64,000 nt of DNA from Parazoarcus communis (GCF_003111665.1 NZ_CP022188.1:3410001-3474000), one strand, 5' to 3'; shown: positions 1-9,286, numbered from the stretch's first letter. Notes: a model not told the origin generated them from the letters alone. Numbers and translations: made by a program.

Positions 1-1
1 T

Positions 2-127
2 GGCGGTTACGAGCAAGTGACCGACAAGGCCGGCGAGTCGCTCTTCAAGGAAGGCACGACGATTGATCCGAAGGCCCGGGACTGGGTCCGCGCGCTGCTC
101 GAGAAAGAGTACAACACACGCTTCTAA
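2..127 (+). CDS. C-terminal end of a probable Tct-type periplasmic substrate-binding protein (partial)
   Basis: An open frame enters from the left edge and ends at TAA 125-127, giving 41 residues that finish in EKEYNTRF. The tail has the charged helical look of a periplasmic binding protein end (DPKARDWVRALLEKEY). It lies 70 bp upstream of a TctA-type permease, the usual position of the TctC/Bug binding protein in tripartite tricarboxylate transporters. The family call therefore rests mostly on context, because too little sequence is present to identify it directly. If correct, the protein would capture a di- or tricarboxylate in the periplasm and deliver it to the permease. Confidence 0.5.
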   Translation, partial: GGYEQVTDKAGESLFKEGTTIDPKARDWVRALLEKEYNTRF

Positions 128-197
128 CGCTGACGGGCGTCAGGGTGGCCGCAGCTGGCCGCTCTGATGCCCCGGCCACTCAATTCTGGAGTTTCCA

Positions 198-2210
198 ATG
201 CTAGAAGCCATGCAGAGTGCCTTCGTCGGCCTGCTCTCGTTTGAGCACGCCGCCTACATGCTGCTCGGTATTGTTGTCGGCCTTGGTGTGGGCATTCTGC
301 CCGGCCTCGGCGGCATTGCAGGCATGTCGCTACTGATGCCCTTCATCTACGGAATGGATCAGGTTTCCGCGCTTGCCATGCTGGTCGGTATGGTCGCCGT
401 AATTCCGACCGGCGACACCTTCACTTCGGTGCTCATGGGCATCCCCGGTTCAAGCGCCAGTCAGGCCACGGTCCTGGATGGATTTCCGCTGGCCAAGAAA
501 GGGCAGGCGGCCCGCGCACTGAGCGCCGCCTTTTCGGCGTCATTGCTGGGAGGGGTGTTCGGCGCGCTGATGCTGACCGGCTTTGTCGTTGTCGCCAAGC
601 CGTTGATCCTGTCCTTTACCACCGCCGAATTGTTCATGTTTGCCCTGCTGGGGCTGTCGGTGGTGGGTGTGCTTGCCGGCGAGAGCATCATGCGTGGTGT
701 CATCGCGTGCGGTCTCGGCCTGATGGTCGGCGCCATTGGCGCAGCCCCCGCGACTGGCGAGAGCCGTTTCGACCTCGGCATTGATTATCTGATCGACGGT
801 GTGCCGCTGGTCATCATTGGCCTGGGGCTGTTCGCGATTCCCGAGATCGCCGATCTGATCCGCCGTTCCCGCCCGATCGCGGCTGAATCCGGTCTCGGTG
901 CCGGCTGGCTGCAAGGCGTGGTCGATACCTTCAAGAACTGGTTCCTGGTGTTACGTTGTTCGGCACTGGGCACCTTCATTGGCGCCATTCCGGGCCTCGG
1001 CGGCGGGGTGGTGGACTGGATCGCTTACGGTCACGCTGCGCAGACCAGCAAGGACACGTCCAACTTCGGCAAGGGCGAGATCAAGGGTGTGATCGCACCG
1101 GAATCGGCCAACAACGCACTGCAGGGCGGCGCGCTGATGCCGACACTGCTGTTCGGCATTCCGGGTTCAGGCAGCATGGCGGTGTTCCTCGGCGGCATGG
1201 TCCTGCTCGGCCTGCAGCCCGGTCCGTCGATGGTCACCACCGACCTGGAGCTGACCTACACCATCGCCTGGACGCTGGCCCTCTCGAGCATTGTTGGTGC
1301 TGCCATCTGCTTCTTCCTGGCCGTGCCCATTGCGCGACTGACCTTCGTGCCCTTCAACCTGATCGCGCCCTTCATGATCATGATCATCTGCTTCGCGGCC
1401 TTCCAGGCGCGGCGCGATCTGACCGATCTGCTGGTGCTGTTCGCGGTGGGCATCGTCGGCATCTTCCTGCGCCGCTTCGGCTGGCCCCGGCCTGCGTTCC
1501 TGATCGGCTTCGTGCTTTCGAGCCAGGCTGAGAACTATCTGTATCAGGCGCTTCAGTTCTACGGCTGGGAGTTCGTCCAGCGTCCGGGCGTGCTGATCAT
1601 CGGCGGCCTGACCATCGCCTCCACGCTGATGGCCCTGCGCAGCCGGGTATCCGAAGAAGGTGCGGTCACCAAGGAGGCCCGCGGCGAGGAAACCGATCGG
1701 CCGGTGCTCGGAGGCGCCGACAAGGCGGAGCGTCGTCCGCAGATCGTGTTTGCCGTGCTGTTGCTGGCGACCTTCCTCTACGGCGTGATGAGCAGCGCAC
1801 CGTTGAGCTTCCTGGGATCGGTGTTTCCCTTCTACACCTCGGCACTGATGGTCGCCTTCAGCGGCTACATGGTGATGATGCTCGTCGTTGGCAAGCCGGG
1901 ACACAGCGCACATTTCGACCAGGAGGTGGCTGCCAAAGCAAAGGGCGCGGACGACGGCACCACTGTCTGGCCGTCCGTGGGCTGGTTCGTGTTCCTCTTC
2001 GGGATGACCTCGGTGCTCGGTTTCATCATCTCGATCGCGATCTTCATCACAAGCTTCCTGATGGTGCGCACACAGCTCGGTGTCGCGCGCAGCCTGCTCT
2101 ACACGGGGCTCTGCATCGCGTTCATGAGCACGCTTGGTCACTACCTGACGCTCGACTTCCCGGCGGGCGTACTGCAGCACTACGTGGAAATGCCGTGGCC
2201 GCTCAAGTAA
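198..2210 (+). CDS. tctA: Tripartite tricarboxylate transporter permease, TctA-TctB fusion
   Basis: A 670-residue inner-membrane permease for uptake of a di- or tricarboxylate with a periplasmic binding protein. Residues 1 to about 490 are a classic TctA, with the N-terminal glycine motif GILPGLGGIAGM, the GIPGSSASQATVLDGFPLAKKG region (about 84-105) and the second-half motif AIPGLGGGVVDW. A charged linker (about 490-515) leads into a C-terminal block with about four membrane segments that looks like the small TctB subunit, which is normally a separate protein of about 150 residues. The ATG follows GGAG at 188-191. The carboxylate-degrading enzymes downstream suggest a tricarballylate, aconitate or itaconate-type substrate. 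Confidence 0.9.
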   Translation: MLEAMQSAFVGLLSFEHAAYMLLGIVVGLGVGILPGLGGIAGMSLLMPFIYGMDQVSALAMLVGMVAVIPTGDTFTSVLMGIPGSSASQATVLDGFPLAKKGQAARALSAAFSASLLGGVFGALMLTGFVVVAKPLILSFTTAELFMFALLGLSVVGVLAGESIMRGVIACGLGLMVGAIGAAPATGESRFDLGIDYLIDGVPLVIIGLGLFAIPEIADLIRRSRPIAAESGLGAGWLQGVVDTFKNWFLVLRCSALGTFIGAIPGLGGGVVDWIAYGHAAQTSKDTSNFGKGEIKGVIAPESANNALQGGALMPTLLFGIPGSGSMAVFLGGMVLLGLQPGPSMVTTDLELTYTIAWTLALSSIVGAAICFFLAVPIARLTFVPFNLIAPFMIMIICFAAFQARRDLTDLLVLFAVGIVGIFLRRFGWPRPAFLIGFVLSSQAENYLYQALQFYGWEFVQRPGVLIIGGLTIASTLMALRSRVSEEGAVTKEARGEETDRPVLGGADKAERRPQIVFAVLLLATFLYGVMSSAPLSFLGSVFPFYTSALMVAFSGYMVMMLVVGKPGHSAHFDQEVAAKAKGADDGTTVWPSVGWFVFLFGMTSVLGFIISIAIFITSFLMVRTQLGVARSLLYTGLCIAFMSTLGHYLTLDFPAGVLQHYVEMPWPLK

Positions 2211-2326
2211 GCCCGCCTGCTCACCAAGTCTCAGCCACATTTTTGTGATCCCGCACCTGTCCGTCAGCCCCATTGGCGGGCGACAGGCAGGTGCTCCGCC
2301 CGAAATCCGACGGAGGACGTAACACC

Positions 2327-3172
2327 ATGAACCTAAAGGACTGGATCGGACGCTCGGAAGAAGTCTCCGACATCGCCACCGCCACCCCTTACGCCGCCTT
2401 GTCGGCAACCTTCGACCGCCCGGCAGAGCGTCCTGCTGTTGGCACGCCACTGCCCGGGCTGTGGCACTGGCTGTACTTTCTGCCACTGCACCGCCAGTCC
2501 GAGATCGGCCCGGACGGTCACGCCAAACGCGGTGGTTTCCTGCCGCCCGTGCCGCTGCCGCGCCGCATGTGGGCTGGCAGCCAATTCACCTTCCACAAGC
2601 CGCTGCGGATTGGCGACGTGATGACGCGCACCTCGACCATCCACGATGTGAGCGAGAAGAGCGGTCGCACCGGCCCGCTGGTGTTCGTCAAGGTGCGCCA
2701 CGAGATCCGCCGCGAAGGCGAAACCGATGTCGCGCTGACCGAGTTTCACGACATCGTCTATCGCGAAGCGGCCAGGCCCGACGACGTCGCGCCGCCGCCC
2801 AAGGCTGCCCCGGCGAGTGCCACCTGGGAAAAGAAGTGGGTGCCGGACGATGTGCTGCTGTTCCGCTACTCGGCACTCACCTTCAACGGCCACCGCATTC
2901 ATTACGACCGCAAGTACGTGACCGAGGTCGAGGGCTATCCCGGCCTGATCGTGCACGGTCCGATGGTCGCCACCATGCTGCTCGACCTGCTGCGTCACCA
3001 GTTGCCCGATGCCGAGCTTGCCAGCTACGAGTTCCGCGCCGTGCGCCCGGTGTTCGACATCAACCATTTCTTCGTCTGCGGTGAACCGCTGCCTGACGGC
3101 AAGACCTTCCGTCTGTGGGCCAAGGATCACGAGGGCTGGCTGACGATGGACGCCACCGCGGTGATCAAGTGA
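2327..3172 (+). CDS. MaoC/hotdog-fold acyl-CoA hydratase, itaconyl-CoA or mesaconyl-CoA hydratase-like
   Basis: A 281-residue double-hotdog hydratase. The N-terminal half (about 1-150) is a FAS1-like dehydratase domain. The C-terminal half carries the hydratase-2-type stretch RYSALTFNGHRIHYD followed by GLIVHGPMVATMLLDLL. The start is ATG 2327, placed well after GGAGG at 2312-2316; an in-frame TTG further upstream at 2273 lacks such a site. It ends 10 bp before a class III CoA-transferase, followed by a CitE-like lyase. That trio matches the known Pseudomonas aeruginosa itaconate-degradation set (Ich, Ict, Ccl). The inferred reaction is hydration of itaconyl-CoA to citramalyl-CoA; mesaconyl-CoA is an alternative substrate. 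Confidence 0.8.
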   Translation: MNLKDWIGRSEEVSDIATATPYAALSATFDRPAERPAVGTPLPGLWHWLYFLPLHRQSEIGPDGHAKRGGFLPPVPLPRRMWAGSQFTFHKPLRIGDVMTRTSTIHDVSEKSGRTGPLVFVKVRHEIRREGETDVALTEFHDIVYREAARPDDVAPPPKAAPASATWEKKWVPDDVLLFRYSALTFNGHRIHYDRKYVTEVEGYPGLIVHGPMVATMLLDLLRHQLPDAELASYEFRAVRPVFDINHFFVCGEPLPDGKTFRLWAKDHEGWLTMDATAVIK

Positions 3173-3182
3173 GGAATGCAAA

Positions 3183-4364
3183 ATGAGACCGCTTGAAGGC
3201 ATTACCGTCGTCACCCTGGAGCATGCGATTGCCGCGCCCTTTGCCACCCGCCAGCTGGCGGATCTGGGCGCGCGGGTGATCAAGGTTGAACGTCCCGGCG
3301 TGGGCGACTTTGCCCGTGGCTACGACGAGCGCGTGCGCGGGCTGGCATCGCACTTCGTTTGGACCAACCGCTCCAAGGAGAGCCTTACGCTCGACGTCAA
3401 GGATCCCGAAGCCCAGACCATCCTCAAGCGCCTGATCGTCGAAGAGGCGGATGTGGTGGTGCAGAATCTCGCGCCCGGCGCGGCGGCTCGGCTCGGTTTG
3501 TCCTATGCGGATCTGTCCGCACTCAAGCCGGAGATCATCGTCTGTGACATCTCGGGGTACGGCGGCGACGGCCCGTATCGCGACAAGAAGGCGTATGACC
3601 TGCTGATCCAGAGCGAGTCCGGCTTCCTGTCGGTGACCGGAACCGAGGACGAGCCCTCCAAGGCCGGCCCCTCGATTGCCGACATCTCGGCCGGAATGTA
3701 CGCCTTCAGCAATATTCTTGCCGCACTGCTGCAGCGCCAGAAAACCGGCCGCGGCCAGCACCTCGACATCTCGATGCTCGAGAGCCTGGTCGAGTGGACA
3801 AGCTATCCGCTCTATTACGCATTCGACGGCGCGTCGCCCCCGCCACGCACCGGCGCGAGCCATGCCACGATCTACCCCTACGGCCCGTTCCCGGCCGGCG
3901 ATGGCAAGGTCGTGATGCTGGGTCTGCAGAACGAGCGGGAATGGGCGGCCTTCTGCGACAAGGTTCTGCTGCGTCCCGAGCTCGCCGCGGAAGCGCGTTT
4001 CTCCAGCAACTCAAAACGCAGCGCAGCGCGCGCCGAACTGCGCCAGATCATCGTCGATGCCTTCGCCAGCCTGAGCAGCGAGCAGGTGATCGAGCGCCTG
4101 GAGGCAGCCCAGATCGCCAATGCCCATGTGAACGACATGCATGCGGTGTGGGATCACCCCCAGCTAAAGGCGCGCAAGCGCTGGCGTGAGGTTGGTACAT
4201 CGGCAGGCGTCGTGCCGGCGCTGTTGCCGCCAGGATCGTGGGAGGAGTGCGAGCCACGCATGGACCCGGTGCCGGCGCTGGGCGAACACAGCGCATCCAT
4301 TCTGGCCGGCCTGGGCTACCCGGAAGATCGCATCGCCGCGCTCAAAAGCGCCGGCGTGATCTGA
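3183..4364 (+). CDS. Class III (CaiB/BaiF) CoA-transferase, probably itaconate (dicarboxylate) CoA-transferase
   Basis: A 393-residue family III CoA-transferase. It opens with the typical MRPLEGITVVTLEHAIAAPF and keeps ADLGARVIKVERPGVGD. The expected catalytic aspartate is Asp139 in AYDLLIQSESG, after DISGYGGDGPYRDK. Family III enzymes move CoA between carboxylic acids through a covalent aspartyl intermediate. It lies between a MaoC-type hydratase (10 bp upstream) and a CitE-like lyase (20 bp downstream), so the probable reaction is activation of itaconate, or another C5 dicarboxylate, with succinyl-CoA or acetyl-CoA. The acid used cannot be read from the sequence. Confidence 0.85.
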   Translation: MRPLEGITVVTLEHAIAAPFATRQLADLGARVIKVERPGVGDFARGYDERVRGLASHFVWTNRSKESLTLDVKDPEAQTILKRLIVEEADVVVQNLAPGAAARLGLSYADLSALKPEIIVCDISGYGGDGPYRDKKAYDLLIQSESGFLSVTGTEDEPSKAGPSIADISAGMYAFSNILAALLQRQKTGRGQHLDISMLESLVEWTSYPLYYAFDGASPPPRTGASHATIYPYGPFPAGDGKVVMLGLQNEREWAAFCDKVLLRPELAAEARFSSNSKRSAARAELRQIIVDAFASLSSEQVIERLEAAQIANAHVNDMHAVWDHPQLKARKRWREVGTSAGVVPALLPPGSWEECEPRMDPVPALGEHSASILAGLGYPEDRIAALKSAGVI

Positions 4365-4384
4365 GCGCGCGCAGGAGGCATGCG

Positions 4385-5200
4385 ATGACACTCCCGATCA
4401 CCTACCTGTTCGTTCCGGGCAACCGTCCGGAACGCTTCGACAAGGCCTGTGCCGCAGGGGCTGGCGCCATCGTGCTCGATCTCGAGGACGCCGTGGCCCC
4501 GGCGGACAAGGCGCTGGCCCGCAACGCGATCGCCGACTGGATCGCGGCACACCCGGAAGCGGCCGCGCGCGTCGTGGTCCGCATCAACGACACGAACTCG
4601 GCCTGCTTTGCCGACGATGTGGCGCTGATGAAAGCGCTCGGCATCGTCCACGTCATGCTGCCCAAGGTCGAGTCTCCGGGGCAGGTGGATGCGCTGGTCG
4701 GTGCGACCGGCGCGGCGGTGAAGGTATTGCCGCTGATCGAGTCCGCCCGCGGCGTGGCCAACGTCGACCGCATCGCCGCGGCCGGCGGGGTGCAGCGCCT
4801 GGTCTTTGGCACGCTCGACTACGGCGTCGATCTCGACCTTTCAGGCGACGACCTCGGCCTGATCTATCCGTCGTCGCGGATCGCCATCGCTTCTCGCTGC
4901 GCCGATATCGCCTCGCCGGTCGCCGGCGTCACACCGACGCTGGACGACGAGGCGCGCATCCGGGCCGATCTGGCCTTCGCGCGGGCCTTCGGCTTCGGCG
5001 CCAAGTTGTGCATCCATCCCAGACAGGTGGCGGTGATTCATGCCGCCTGTCTGCCCTCTGCGGAGGAGCGGAACTGGGCCGAGCGCGTGCTGGCCGCTGC
5101 CGAGAGCGGCGAGGGGGCCGTTCAGCTTGACGGAAAAATGATTGACCGGCCGGTGGTGCTCAAGGCGCAGGCAATTCTTGCGCGCAGCACCCACGGCTGA
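4385..5200 (+). CDS. HpcH/HpaI-CitE family lyase, citramalyl-CoA lyase-like
   Basis: A 271-residue CitE-like TIM-barrel lyase. Visible family features are YLFVPGNRPERFDKA at the N-terminus, the metal-site strand VLDLEDAV (about 30-37), the substrate-binding VVRIN (about 64-68), LPLIES with Glu119, FGTLDYGVDL (about 141-150) and KLCIHPRQV near the end. Stand-alone CitE-like proteins cleave acyl-CoAs such as citramalyl-CoA or malyl-CoA; no citrate lyase alpha or gamma subunit is nearby. The start ATG 4385 follows AGGAGG at 4373-4378. In this operon it would split citramalyl-CoA into acetyl-CoA and pyruvate, the last step of itaconate breakdown. Confidence 0.85.
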   Translation: MTLPITYLFVPGNRPERFDKACAAGAGAIVLDLEDAVAPADKALARNAIADWIAAHPEAAARVVVRINDTNSACFADDVALMKALGIVHVMLPKVESPGQVDALVGATGAAVKVLPLIESARGVANVDRIAAAGGVQRLVFGTLDYGVDLDLSGDDLGLIYPSSRIAIASRCADIASPVAGVTPTLDDEARIRADLAFARAFGFGAKLCIHPRQVAVIHAACLPSAEERNWAERVLAAAESGEGAVQLDGKMIDRPVVLKAQAILARSTHG

Positions 5201-5259
5201 GCAACACGACGACCCAACGCATTTCCACATTCAGAAACAGATTTCGAGGAGCATCCATC

Positions 5260-6618
5260 ATGGGCGCCAGCATCATCGACTCACAGATCTTCGGCAACAT
5301 CTTCAGCACCGACGCCATGCGTCAGGTCTGGTCCGACCGCAACCGCACCGAGAAATACCTCGACATCGAGCGCGCACTGGCGGTCGTGCAGGGCCGCCTC
5401 GGCATCATCCCGCAGGAGGCCGCAGACGAGATCGTCAGCAACTGCGACATCAACAAGATCGACATGGACAAGTTGCGCGAGCAGACCGAGCGCATCGGCT
5501 ACCCGGTGCTCGGCGTCGTGTCGCAGCTCAATGCCCTGTGCCGTGACAAGCTCGGCGAGTACTGCCACTGGGGCGCAACCACCCAGGACATCACCGACAC
5601 GGCAACGGTGATGCAGATCCGCGAAGGGCTGGAGATCATCGACGGTGAGCTCAAGGGCATTTCCGACGCACTGGTGTCGCTGTCGAAGCGTTACCGCGAT
5701 ACGCCGGTAATCGGTCGCAGCAACCTGCAGCAGGCGATTCCGGTGACCTTCGGTTTCAAGACCGCTGCCATCCTGGCCGGCATCGAGCGTCACCGCGAAC
5801 GTCTCAACCAGCTGCGTCCGCGCGTGCTGATGGGCGAGTTCGGCGGTGCCTGCGGCACGCTGGCCTCGATCGAGACCGGCGCCATGGAAACCCAGGCGGG
5901 CCTGATGGCCGAACTGGGGCTGGCGCAGCCGGACATTGCCTGGCACACCGTGCGCGACACCATCGCAGAAGTCGGCGCCTTCCTCGGTCTGGTCGGCGGC
6001 TCGCTGGGCAAGATCGCGATGGACGTGAAGCTGATGATGCAGCACGAGGTCGCCGAGGTGTACGAGCCTTTCGCACCCGGACGCGGCTCCAGCAGCACCA
6101 TGCCGCAGAAGCGCAACCCGATCTCCAGCTGCTACATCCACGCCGCGGTGTCGGTGGTGCGCCAGCACGCAGCTGCGCTGATGGACGCGATGATCGCCGA
6201 CCATGAACGCTCGACCGGCCCGTGGGAGATCGAATGGATCGCCTTGCCGGAGGCCTTCTGCCTGCTCGCAGGTGCGCTCAAGCAGACCCGCTTCGTGCTC
6301 GAGGGGCTTGAGGTGGACGAGGGCAACATGCGCGCCAACATCGACCTGACCAAGGGCCTGGTGATGTCGGAGGCGGTGATGATGGGCCTCGGTCCCTACA
6401 TCGGTCGCGAATATGCACACGACCTGGTCTATGACCTGTGCCGTGAAGCGATCGGGACCAACCGTCCGCTGCTCGACATCCTCGCCGAACACCCGGAGAT
6501 CAAGGTTCACCTCGACCGCGATGCGCTCGCAAAGCTGTGCGATCCGGCGAACTACCTCGGCCAGGCCGGGGTGATGGTGGACAAGGTGCTTGCCCGCGCG
6601 GCGGCTCAGCAGTCGTGA
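5260..6618 (+). CDS. Aspartase/fumarase superfamily enzyme, carboxymuconate cycloisomerase-like; candidate trans-aconitate decarboxylase
   Basis: A 452-residue member of the aspartase/fumarase superfamily. It has the HWGATTQDITDTA motif (103-115) and the mobile-loop signature SSSTMPQKRNP (277-287) with the catalytic serine region. The overall look is that of 3-carboxy-cis,cis-muconate cycloisomerase and other members of the adenylosuccinate lyase branch. No protocatechuate genes lie nearby. The Ustilago maydis trans-aconitate decarboxylase Tad1 belongs to this same branch and works with a PrpF-type aconitate isomerase; both families are present here. Decarboxylation of trans-aconitate to itaconate is therefore the favoured inference. 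Carboxymuconate cycloisomerase or another C-N or C-C lyase remain possible. CGAGGAG precedes the ATG. Confidence 0.75.
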   Translation: MGASIIDSQIFGNIFSTDAMRQVWSDRNRTEKYLDIERALAVVQGRLGIIPQEAADEIVSNCDINKIDMDKLREQTERIGYPVLGVVSQLNALCRDKLGEYCHWGATTQDITDTATVMQIREGLEIIDGELKGISDALVSLSKRYRDTPVIGRSNLQQAIPVTFGFKTAAILAGIERHRERLNQLRPRVLMGEFGGACGTLASIETGAMETQAGLMAELGLAQPDIAWHTVRDTIAEVGAFLGLVGGSLGKIAMDVKLMMQHEVAEVYEPFAPGRGSSSTMPQKRNPISSCYIHAAVSVVRQHAAALMDAMIADHERSTGPWEIEWIALPEAFCLLAGALKQTRFVLEGLEVDEGNMRANIDLTKGLVMSEAVMMGLGPYIGREYAHDLVYDLCREAIGTNRPLLDILAEHPEIKVHLDRDALAKLCDPANYLGQAGVMVDKVLARAAAQQS

Positions 6619-6794
6619 TGAGCGGCGGCTTTTCGCTCGTGGATCGCCTCGCACGCTGGCAACTGGATTGCCCGACCCTGGTCGATCCGGTGCTTGGCGC
6701 ACGTACCGGGCCTGTGCCCGAGACCGTGCGGCCTCCCACAAGTGACGCGCCCGGCGACGAGCTGGCGCCGGTGGCGATTCTCAGCGAGAACTGA
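6618..6794 (+). CDS. Possible small translationally coupled protein (58 aa), unknown
   Basis: An open frame whose ATG overlaps the stop of the preceding lyase gene in an ATGA arrangement (stop TGA 6616-6618), and which ends 21 bp before the LysR gene. The product would be 58 residues, acidic toward its C-terminus, starting MSGGFSLVDRLARWQLDC. It has no membrane segment or signal peptide and I recognise no family. The tight overlap favours coupled translation. High GC content makes short open frames common, so this may be only an untranslated spacer. Confidence 0.3.
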   Translation: MSGGFSLVDRLARWQLDCPTLVDPVLGARTGPVPETVRPPTSDAPGDELAPVAILSEN

Positions 6795-6815
6795 ACACAC
6801 ATGGAGTCTTGAGCG

Positions 6816-7748
6816 ATGGAACTCAGGCAGTTGCGTTACCTGCTGCGCACGGTCGAGCTGGGCAGCATCAGTCAGGCCGCGCTCGATCTCGGCGTTGCGC
6901 AGTCCGCCATCAGTCTGCAGATCCAGAAGCTTGAGAGCGAACTGAGCACGCGCCTGCTGCAGCGAACGAGCTGGGGGGTGGAGCCGACCGAGGCCGGGCT
7001 GGCCTTCGTCGCCCATGCGCAACTGAGCTTGCGCCATGCCGAAGAGGCTGCACACGCTGCGCAGGCGTCGCGCCTGTCGGGTGTGGTCAGCGTTGGGCTG
7101 GCGCCGACGAGCGCAGGGGTGCTCGGTTTTGCGCTCATTGAGGCGATGCGGGCGCAGTACCCGGATATCCGCATCCGCCTGGTTGAAGCCATGTCCGGCC
7201 ATCTCGGCCAGATGCTCAACGCCCGTGAGCTCGACATGGCCGTGCTGTTCGACGGCGAGCACGGCCGGCGCTGGAGTGTGCGGCCCTTGCTCAACGAGCG
7301 TCTGCTTCTGATCCGCAGCGCGGCGGAGGGGTCGTCGCTGCCGTGCCGCCTGGTCGAGCTTAAGGACGTGCCGCTGGTGTTGCCGACGCACCGTCATGGT
7401 CTGCGGCGTGTGATCGACACCGCCTTCAGTGCCTGCAAGGTATCGCCGATGGTCGTGGCCGAGGTCGATTCGCTGTATGTGCTGATGGACATGGTGCGCC
7501 ACGGCATCGGTGCCACCGTGCAGCCGTGGGCGGCGCTTGCGCGTCAGCCCGAAGCGGATGCCCGCCTGCGCTGGGTGGAGCTTGCCGATGCCGGTCTGTC
7601 ACGGCCCAATCTGCTGTGCAGTCTGTCCGAGGACGAGATGTCGCCTGCGGTGCTCGCGACCCGCGCCCTGCTCGTGAAACTGGTGCACCAGCTGGTCGAG
7701 AACGGCGGCTGGCGCGGGGTCGAGCTTATCCATCTCGATTCGAGATAG
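6816..7748 (+). CDS. LysR-family regulator, TcuR-like
   Basis: A 310-residue LysR regulator. The N-terminal winged helix-turn-helix (about 1-65) begins MELRQLRYLLRTVELGSI and includes AALDLGVAQSAISLQIQKLE and SELSTRLLQRTSWGV, wording very close to the TcuR/Nac-type subgroup. The remainder is a LysR substrate-binding domain. It sits between the itaconate-type enzymes and tcuAB, all on the same strand, so the natural inference is a tricarboxylate-responsive activator of this cluster. The ATG is preceded by only a weak ribosome site. Confidence 0.9.
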   Translation: MELRQLRYLLRTVELGSISQAALDLGVAQSAISLQIQKLESELSTRLLQRTSWGVEPTEAGLAFVAHAQLSLRHAEEAAHAAQASRLSGVVSVGLAPTSAGVLGFALIEAMRAQYPDIRIRLVEAMSGHLGQMLNARELDMAVLFDGEHGRRWSVRPLLNERLLLIRSAAEGSSLPCRLVELKDVPLVLPTHRHGLRRVIDTAFSACKVSPMVVAEVDSLYVLMDMVRHGIGATVQPWAALARQPEADARLRWVELADAGLSRPNLLCSLSEDEMSPAVLATRALLVKLVHQLVENGGWRGVELIHLDSR

Positions 7749-7858
7749 GCGAATCTCGGAGTGGCTTTGGGCAGGCGTCCGCGTCCGCGAGATAGTTCGT
7801 TCATCGCAGGCGCCCGACCCGAATCAGGGTGGCGCCCGGGGACACAGGAGTGCTTGAA

Positions 7859-9286
7859 ATGACTGAATCGGATTCAAACATGGTGGATGTGCTGGTGATC
7901 GGTGGCGGCAACGCCGCGCTGTGTGCCGCACTGGTCGCCCGCGAAGCGGGGGCCTCGGTGCTGGTGCTGGAGGCGGCGCCACGCGAATGGCGGGGCGGCA
8001 ACTCCGCCCACACCCGCAACCTGCGCTGCATGCACGATGCCCCTCAGGATGTGCTGACCGATGCCTATCCGGAAGAAGAGTTCTGGGAGGACTTGCTCAA
8101 GGTCACCGGCGGCATCACCGATGAGAAGCTGGCACGGCTGGCAATTCGCGAGTCGTCGCGCTGTCGCGACTGGATGCGCAGGCACGGGGTGAATTTTCAG
8201 CCTTCGCTGTCGGGCACGCTGCACCTGTCCCGCACCAATGCCTTCTTCATGGGCGGTGGAAAGGCGCTGATGAATGCCTATTACCGCAGTGCCGAGACCC
8301 TGGGCGTGCGGATCCGCTACAACGCGCCGGTCGAGCGTCTCGAACTCGAAAACGGTGAATTCCGCGCGGCCTGGGTTGGCAAGGAACGCATCGCCGCCCG
8401 TGCCTGCGTGATGGCCGCCGGTGGTTTCGAGTCCAACCGCGAATGGCTGCGCGAGGCATGGGGACAGAATGCCGACGGCGAGTGGCCGGCGGACAACTTT
8501 GCGATTCGCGGCACGCGCTTCAATCGCGGTGTGCTGCTCAAGTTCATGATCAACGCCGGCGCCGACAGCATCGGCGACCCGTCGCAGTCGCACTGTGTGG
8601 CGGTCGATGCACGCGCGCCGCAATACGACGGGGGCATCTGCACCCGCATCGACTGCGTCTCGCTGGGCATTGTGGTCAATCGCAACGCCGAGCGCTTCTA
8701 CGATGAGGGCGAGGATTTCTGGCCCAAGCGCTATGCCATCTGGGGCCGTCTGGTGGCACAGCAGCCGGGGCAGATCGGCTTCTCGGTGATCGATGCCAAG
8801 GCCAACGGACGCTTCATGCCGCCGGTGTTTCCGGGCGAGACCGCCAGTACGCTCGAGGAACTGGCGCGCAAGCTCGGCATCGACGAGGCCACTTTCGTGC
8901 GCACCGTGCGCGAGTACAACGCCGCCTGCCGTGTTGGCAGCTTCGACCACACCGTGCTCGACGACTGTCACACCGAGGGGGTGGAGCCGGCCAAGACGCA
9001 CTGGGCGCTGCCCATCGACAAGCCGCCGTTCCGTGGCTACGCGCTCAGGCCCGGCATCACCTTTACCTATCTCGGACTGAAAGTGAATGAGGCGTCGGCC
9101 GTGCAATTTTCCGGCGTACCCAGCACCAACCTGTTCGTCGCCGGCGAAATGATGGCCGGCAACGTCCTCGGCAAGGGCTACACCGCCGGTGTCGGCATGA
9201 CCATCGGAACCGCGTTCGGCCGTATCGCCGGCGCCCACGCTGCAGCGGCAGCGCAGAAGCAAGGAGTTGAACATGCAGCGGCTTGA
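7859..9286 (+). CDS. tcuA: FAD-dependent tricarballylate dehydrogenase TcuA
   Basis: A 475-residue flavoprotein of the fumarate reductase/succinate dehydrogenase flavoprotein family. The dinucleotide motif is [16 protein letters not shown], followed by [21 protein letters not shown]. The C-terminus has the FAD-closing segment [22 protein letters not shown]. Length and motifs match TcuA, which oxidises tricarballylate to cis-aconitate. The start is ATG 7859 with GGAG at 7847-7850. The next gene, overlapping it by 14 nt, is tcuB, which re-oxidises TcuA in the known Salmonella system. No tcuC (CitA-like) carrier is present; the Tct transporter could take over uptake. Confidence 0.9.
   Translation: MTESDSNMVDVLVIGGGNAALCAALVAREAGASVLVLEAAPREWRGGNSAHTRNLRCMHDAPQDVLTDAYPEEEFWEDLLKVTGGITDEKLARLAIRESSRCRDWMRRHGVNFQPSLSGTLHLSRTNAFFMGGGKALMNAYYRSAETLGVRIRYNAPVERLELENGEFRAAWVGKERIAARACVMAAGGFESNREWLREAWGQNADGEWPADNFAIRGTRFNRGVLLKFMINAGADSIGDPSQSHCVAVDARAPQYDGGICTRIDCVSLGIVVNRNAERFYDEGEDFWPKRYAIWGRLVAQQPGQIGFSVIDAKANGRFMPPVFPGETASTLEELARKLGIDEATFVRTVREYNAACRVGSFDHTVLDDCHTEGVEPAKTHWALPIDKPPFRGYALRPGITFTYLGLKVNEASAVQFSGVPSTNLFVAGEMMAGNVLGKGYTAGVGMTIGTAFGRIAGAHAAAAAQKQGVEHAAA

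Noticed and set aside
5260..6618. Adenylosuccinate or argininosuccinate lyase
   Set aside because: The body and loop are closer to the cycloisomerase branch and the gene sits in a carboxylate-degradation cluster, not with purine or arginine genes.
5281..6741. 486-codon open frame on the minus strand
   Set aside because: It mirrors the lyase gene in the opposite strand, is rich in His, Arg, Gln and Ala without any motif, and results from GC-rich third positions. The same holds for the long antisense frames at 1167-2486, 7874-9385, 9063-10523 and 10364-11722.
7733..7758. Hairpin CGAGAT-AGGCGA-ATCTCG over the stop of the TcuR-like gene
   Set aside because: The stem is only 6 bp, overlaps the stop codon and has no T tract, so it is not convincing as a terminator.
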